A stretch of 64,000 nt of DNA from Psychrobacter sp. NG254. Its GTDB lineage: Bacteria > Pseudomonadota > Gammaproteobacteria > Pseudomonadales > Moraxellaceae. The stretch spans positions 434,001 to 498,000 of the forward strand of contig NZ_JADHDA010000001.1 of assembly GCF_015277735.1 (NCBI RefSeq), given 5' to 3'. A program made the translations under genes and the position numbers. Positions within the stretch are counted from its first letter, which is position 1. Each line of letters opens with the position of its first letter. Of this stretch, positions 63,204-64,000 are shown one piece after another. A model generated the notes under the pieces. The model was not told the DNA's origin, made no database searches, and worked only from the letters and a program-made list of their open reading frames with translations.

Positions 63204-63833
63204 AGTAGTCTCTCAAAAGCGATTTTAAAAACATTATATATGTGCTCGTGCTAGTAGACGACAGGCCTTTGCTATTATATATAAATTTTTCATTAATAAA
63301 CTATATATGAGAGTGGATATGCAATTGGTTTTTCAAAAAGTTGTATATACCTTTTTACTATTGATAAATTTGATTCAAATTTATTGAACGTATATGTCAT
63401 GATAAAAGATGAGAGATATTCATCATGTCTGTGTCTTTACTATCACTATCTAGGTTTGTCTAATTTCCTACTATTAGCGAATTCTTGACCAAGTGTCTAT
63501 TATTTATTGATATCGGCATGCACTTTGGTGGGTTGTATTGTAAATAAGAATAGTGATAATATGTTGAAAGCTGACCAAATAGTCAAGTATTATCTGGTAG
63601 TGGTTTTCTAACAAAAATATCTGACGATTATTGCTATTGGTAACCCATTTATCTTATATAAAGAAGTGCGCTGCTTTATGTTCTCTTGCATACTGAGAGT
63701 GTGCAAAATAAGTGAACGGGATGTAAACAGTTACAGCATGATGTCAATCACATACTTATATTCAGTCTCTAAGCAGTCACAGTCCTTAAGCTTAATGCTT
63801 ATCTTCATTATTTTATTTTAGCCGAGTCTTGCT
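63204..63833. other. Gene-free region before xdhA
   Basis: About 630 bp, A+T-rich; holds the xdhA promoter but nothing else I can recognise. Confidence 0.3.
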
Positions 63834-64000
63834 ATGATTAGTTTTTACTTAAATGGGAAACGCCACGAGCTCACCCAGCTTAACCCTAACACGACGGTGC
63901 TTGAGTATCTACGATTGCATGAAGGCCAAACGGATACCAAGGAAGGCTGCGGCAGTGGTGATTGCGGTGCCTGTACTGTGATGGTTCAGCGCTTGCCTAA
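63834..64000 (+). CDS. xdhA: Xanthine dehydrogenase small subunit, N-terminal part
   Basis: From ATG 63834 the frame runs off the window: 55 residues with a 2Fe-2S ferredoxin start, MISFYLNGKRHELTQLNPNT and the cluster-ligand motif EGCGSGDCGACTVMV. Subunit carrying Fe-S/FAD parts of xanthine dehydrogenase in purine breakdown; the rest, and the molybdopterin subunit, lie beyond the window. Confidence 0.85.
   Translation, partial: MISFYLNGKRHELTQLNPNTTVLEYLRLHEGQTDTKEGCGSGDCGACTVMVQRLP

Noticed and set aside
1..64000. CRISPR arrays, rRNA or tRNA genes
   Set aside because: No regularly spaced direct repeats and no cloverleaf or rRNA signature found by eye; a covariance-model search would be decisive.

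Overview
The window looks like a chromosomal segment of a Psychrobacter-type bacterium (Moraxellaceae, Gammaproteobacteria). The evidence is the protein character, the moderate G+C content, and scattered rather than clustered type II secretion genes (gspL-gspM next to gpsA-sixA). Several housekeeping proteins also carry long polar extensions or inserts. This placement rests on reading the sequence, not on a database search. I saw no rRNA, tRNA or CRISPR array.

Layout. 1-9 kb: end of a small unknown gene, ppa, lipB, an aldehyde dehydrogenase, a two-gene glycine betaine/choline-type ABC importer (binding protein fused to permease, plus ATPase) and pncB. 9-23 kb: xseA-xseB, a small lipoprotein, an alpha/beta hydrolase, zapE, a nitroreductase, gpsA-sixA-gspL-gspM, a membrane protein, pyrD, cvpA and purF. 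23-32 kb: azlC-azlD, a MATE exporter, yajC/secD-secF, a CNNM/CorC-type membrane protein and a secreted protein. 32-41 kb: two convergent lytic transglycosylases (an MltD type with seven LysM modules and an MltF type), a roughly 1.1 kb gene-free stretch, a Nif3-like protein and a DegS/AlgW-like protease.

40.4-47.5 kb is the class Ia ribonucleotide reductase region (ferredoxin, nrdB, nrdA). It is split between nrdB and nrdA by about 3 kb of accessory DNA. That DNA holds a hypothetical protein, a RelE toxin with a Phd/YefM-like antitoxin, a palindromic repeat, a 310-residue Cys/His-motif protein, and two small proteins of 77 and 59 residues. 48-64 kb: a DUF493 protein, a bestrophin-like channel, a small orphan gene, a ParD-like/methionine aminopeptidase pair, rpoD, dnaG, bamD, divergent rluD-pgeF, a YeeE/TsuA-type transporter, a flavodoxin-like protein, an unannotatably small lipoprotein (41 residues) and the start of xdhA.

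Two families of short non-coding inverted-repeat elements (MITE-like) run through the window. Family A is 174 bp, has ends reading TAGGGCGTGTC, and has two full copies flanking gspL-gspM plus several remnants. Family B is about 107 bp and has four copies at 7.1, 25.4, 48.6 and 49.8 kb. Insertions of both kinds touch gene boundaries: the sixA stop codon, possibly the gspL ribosome binding site, and the region upstream of the bestrophin gene.

The most unusual content is the accessory cargo inside the nrd locus, the MITE families, the LysM-expanded MltD, the ParD-like/MAP gene pair, and the recurrent low-complexity extensions of essential proteins. I found no clear complete new defence or biosynthetic system; the nrd cargo is the best candidate for something undescribed.
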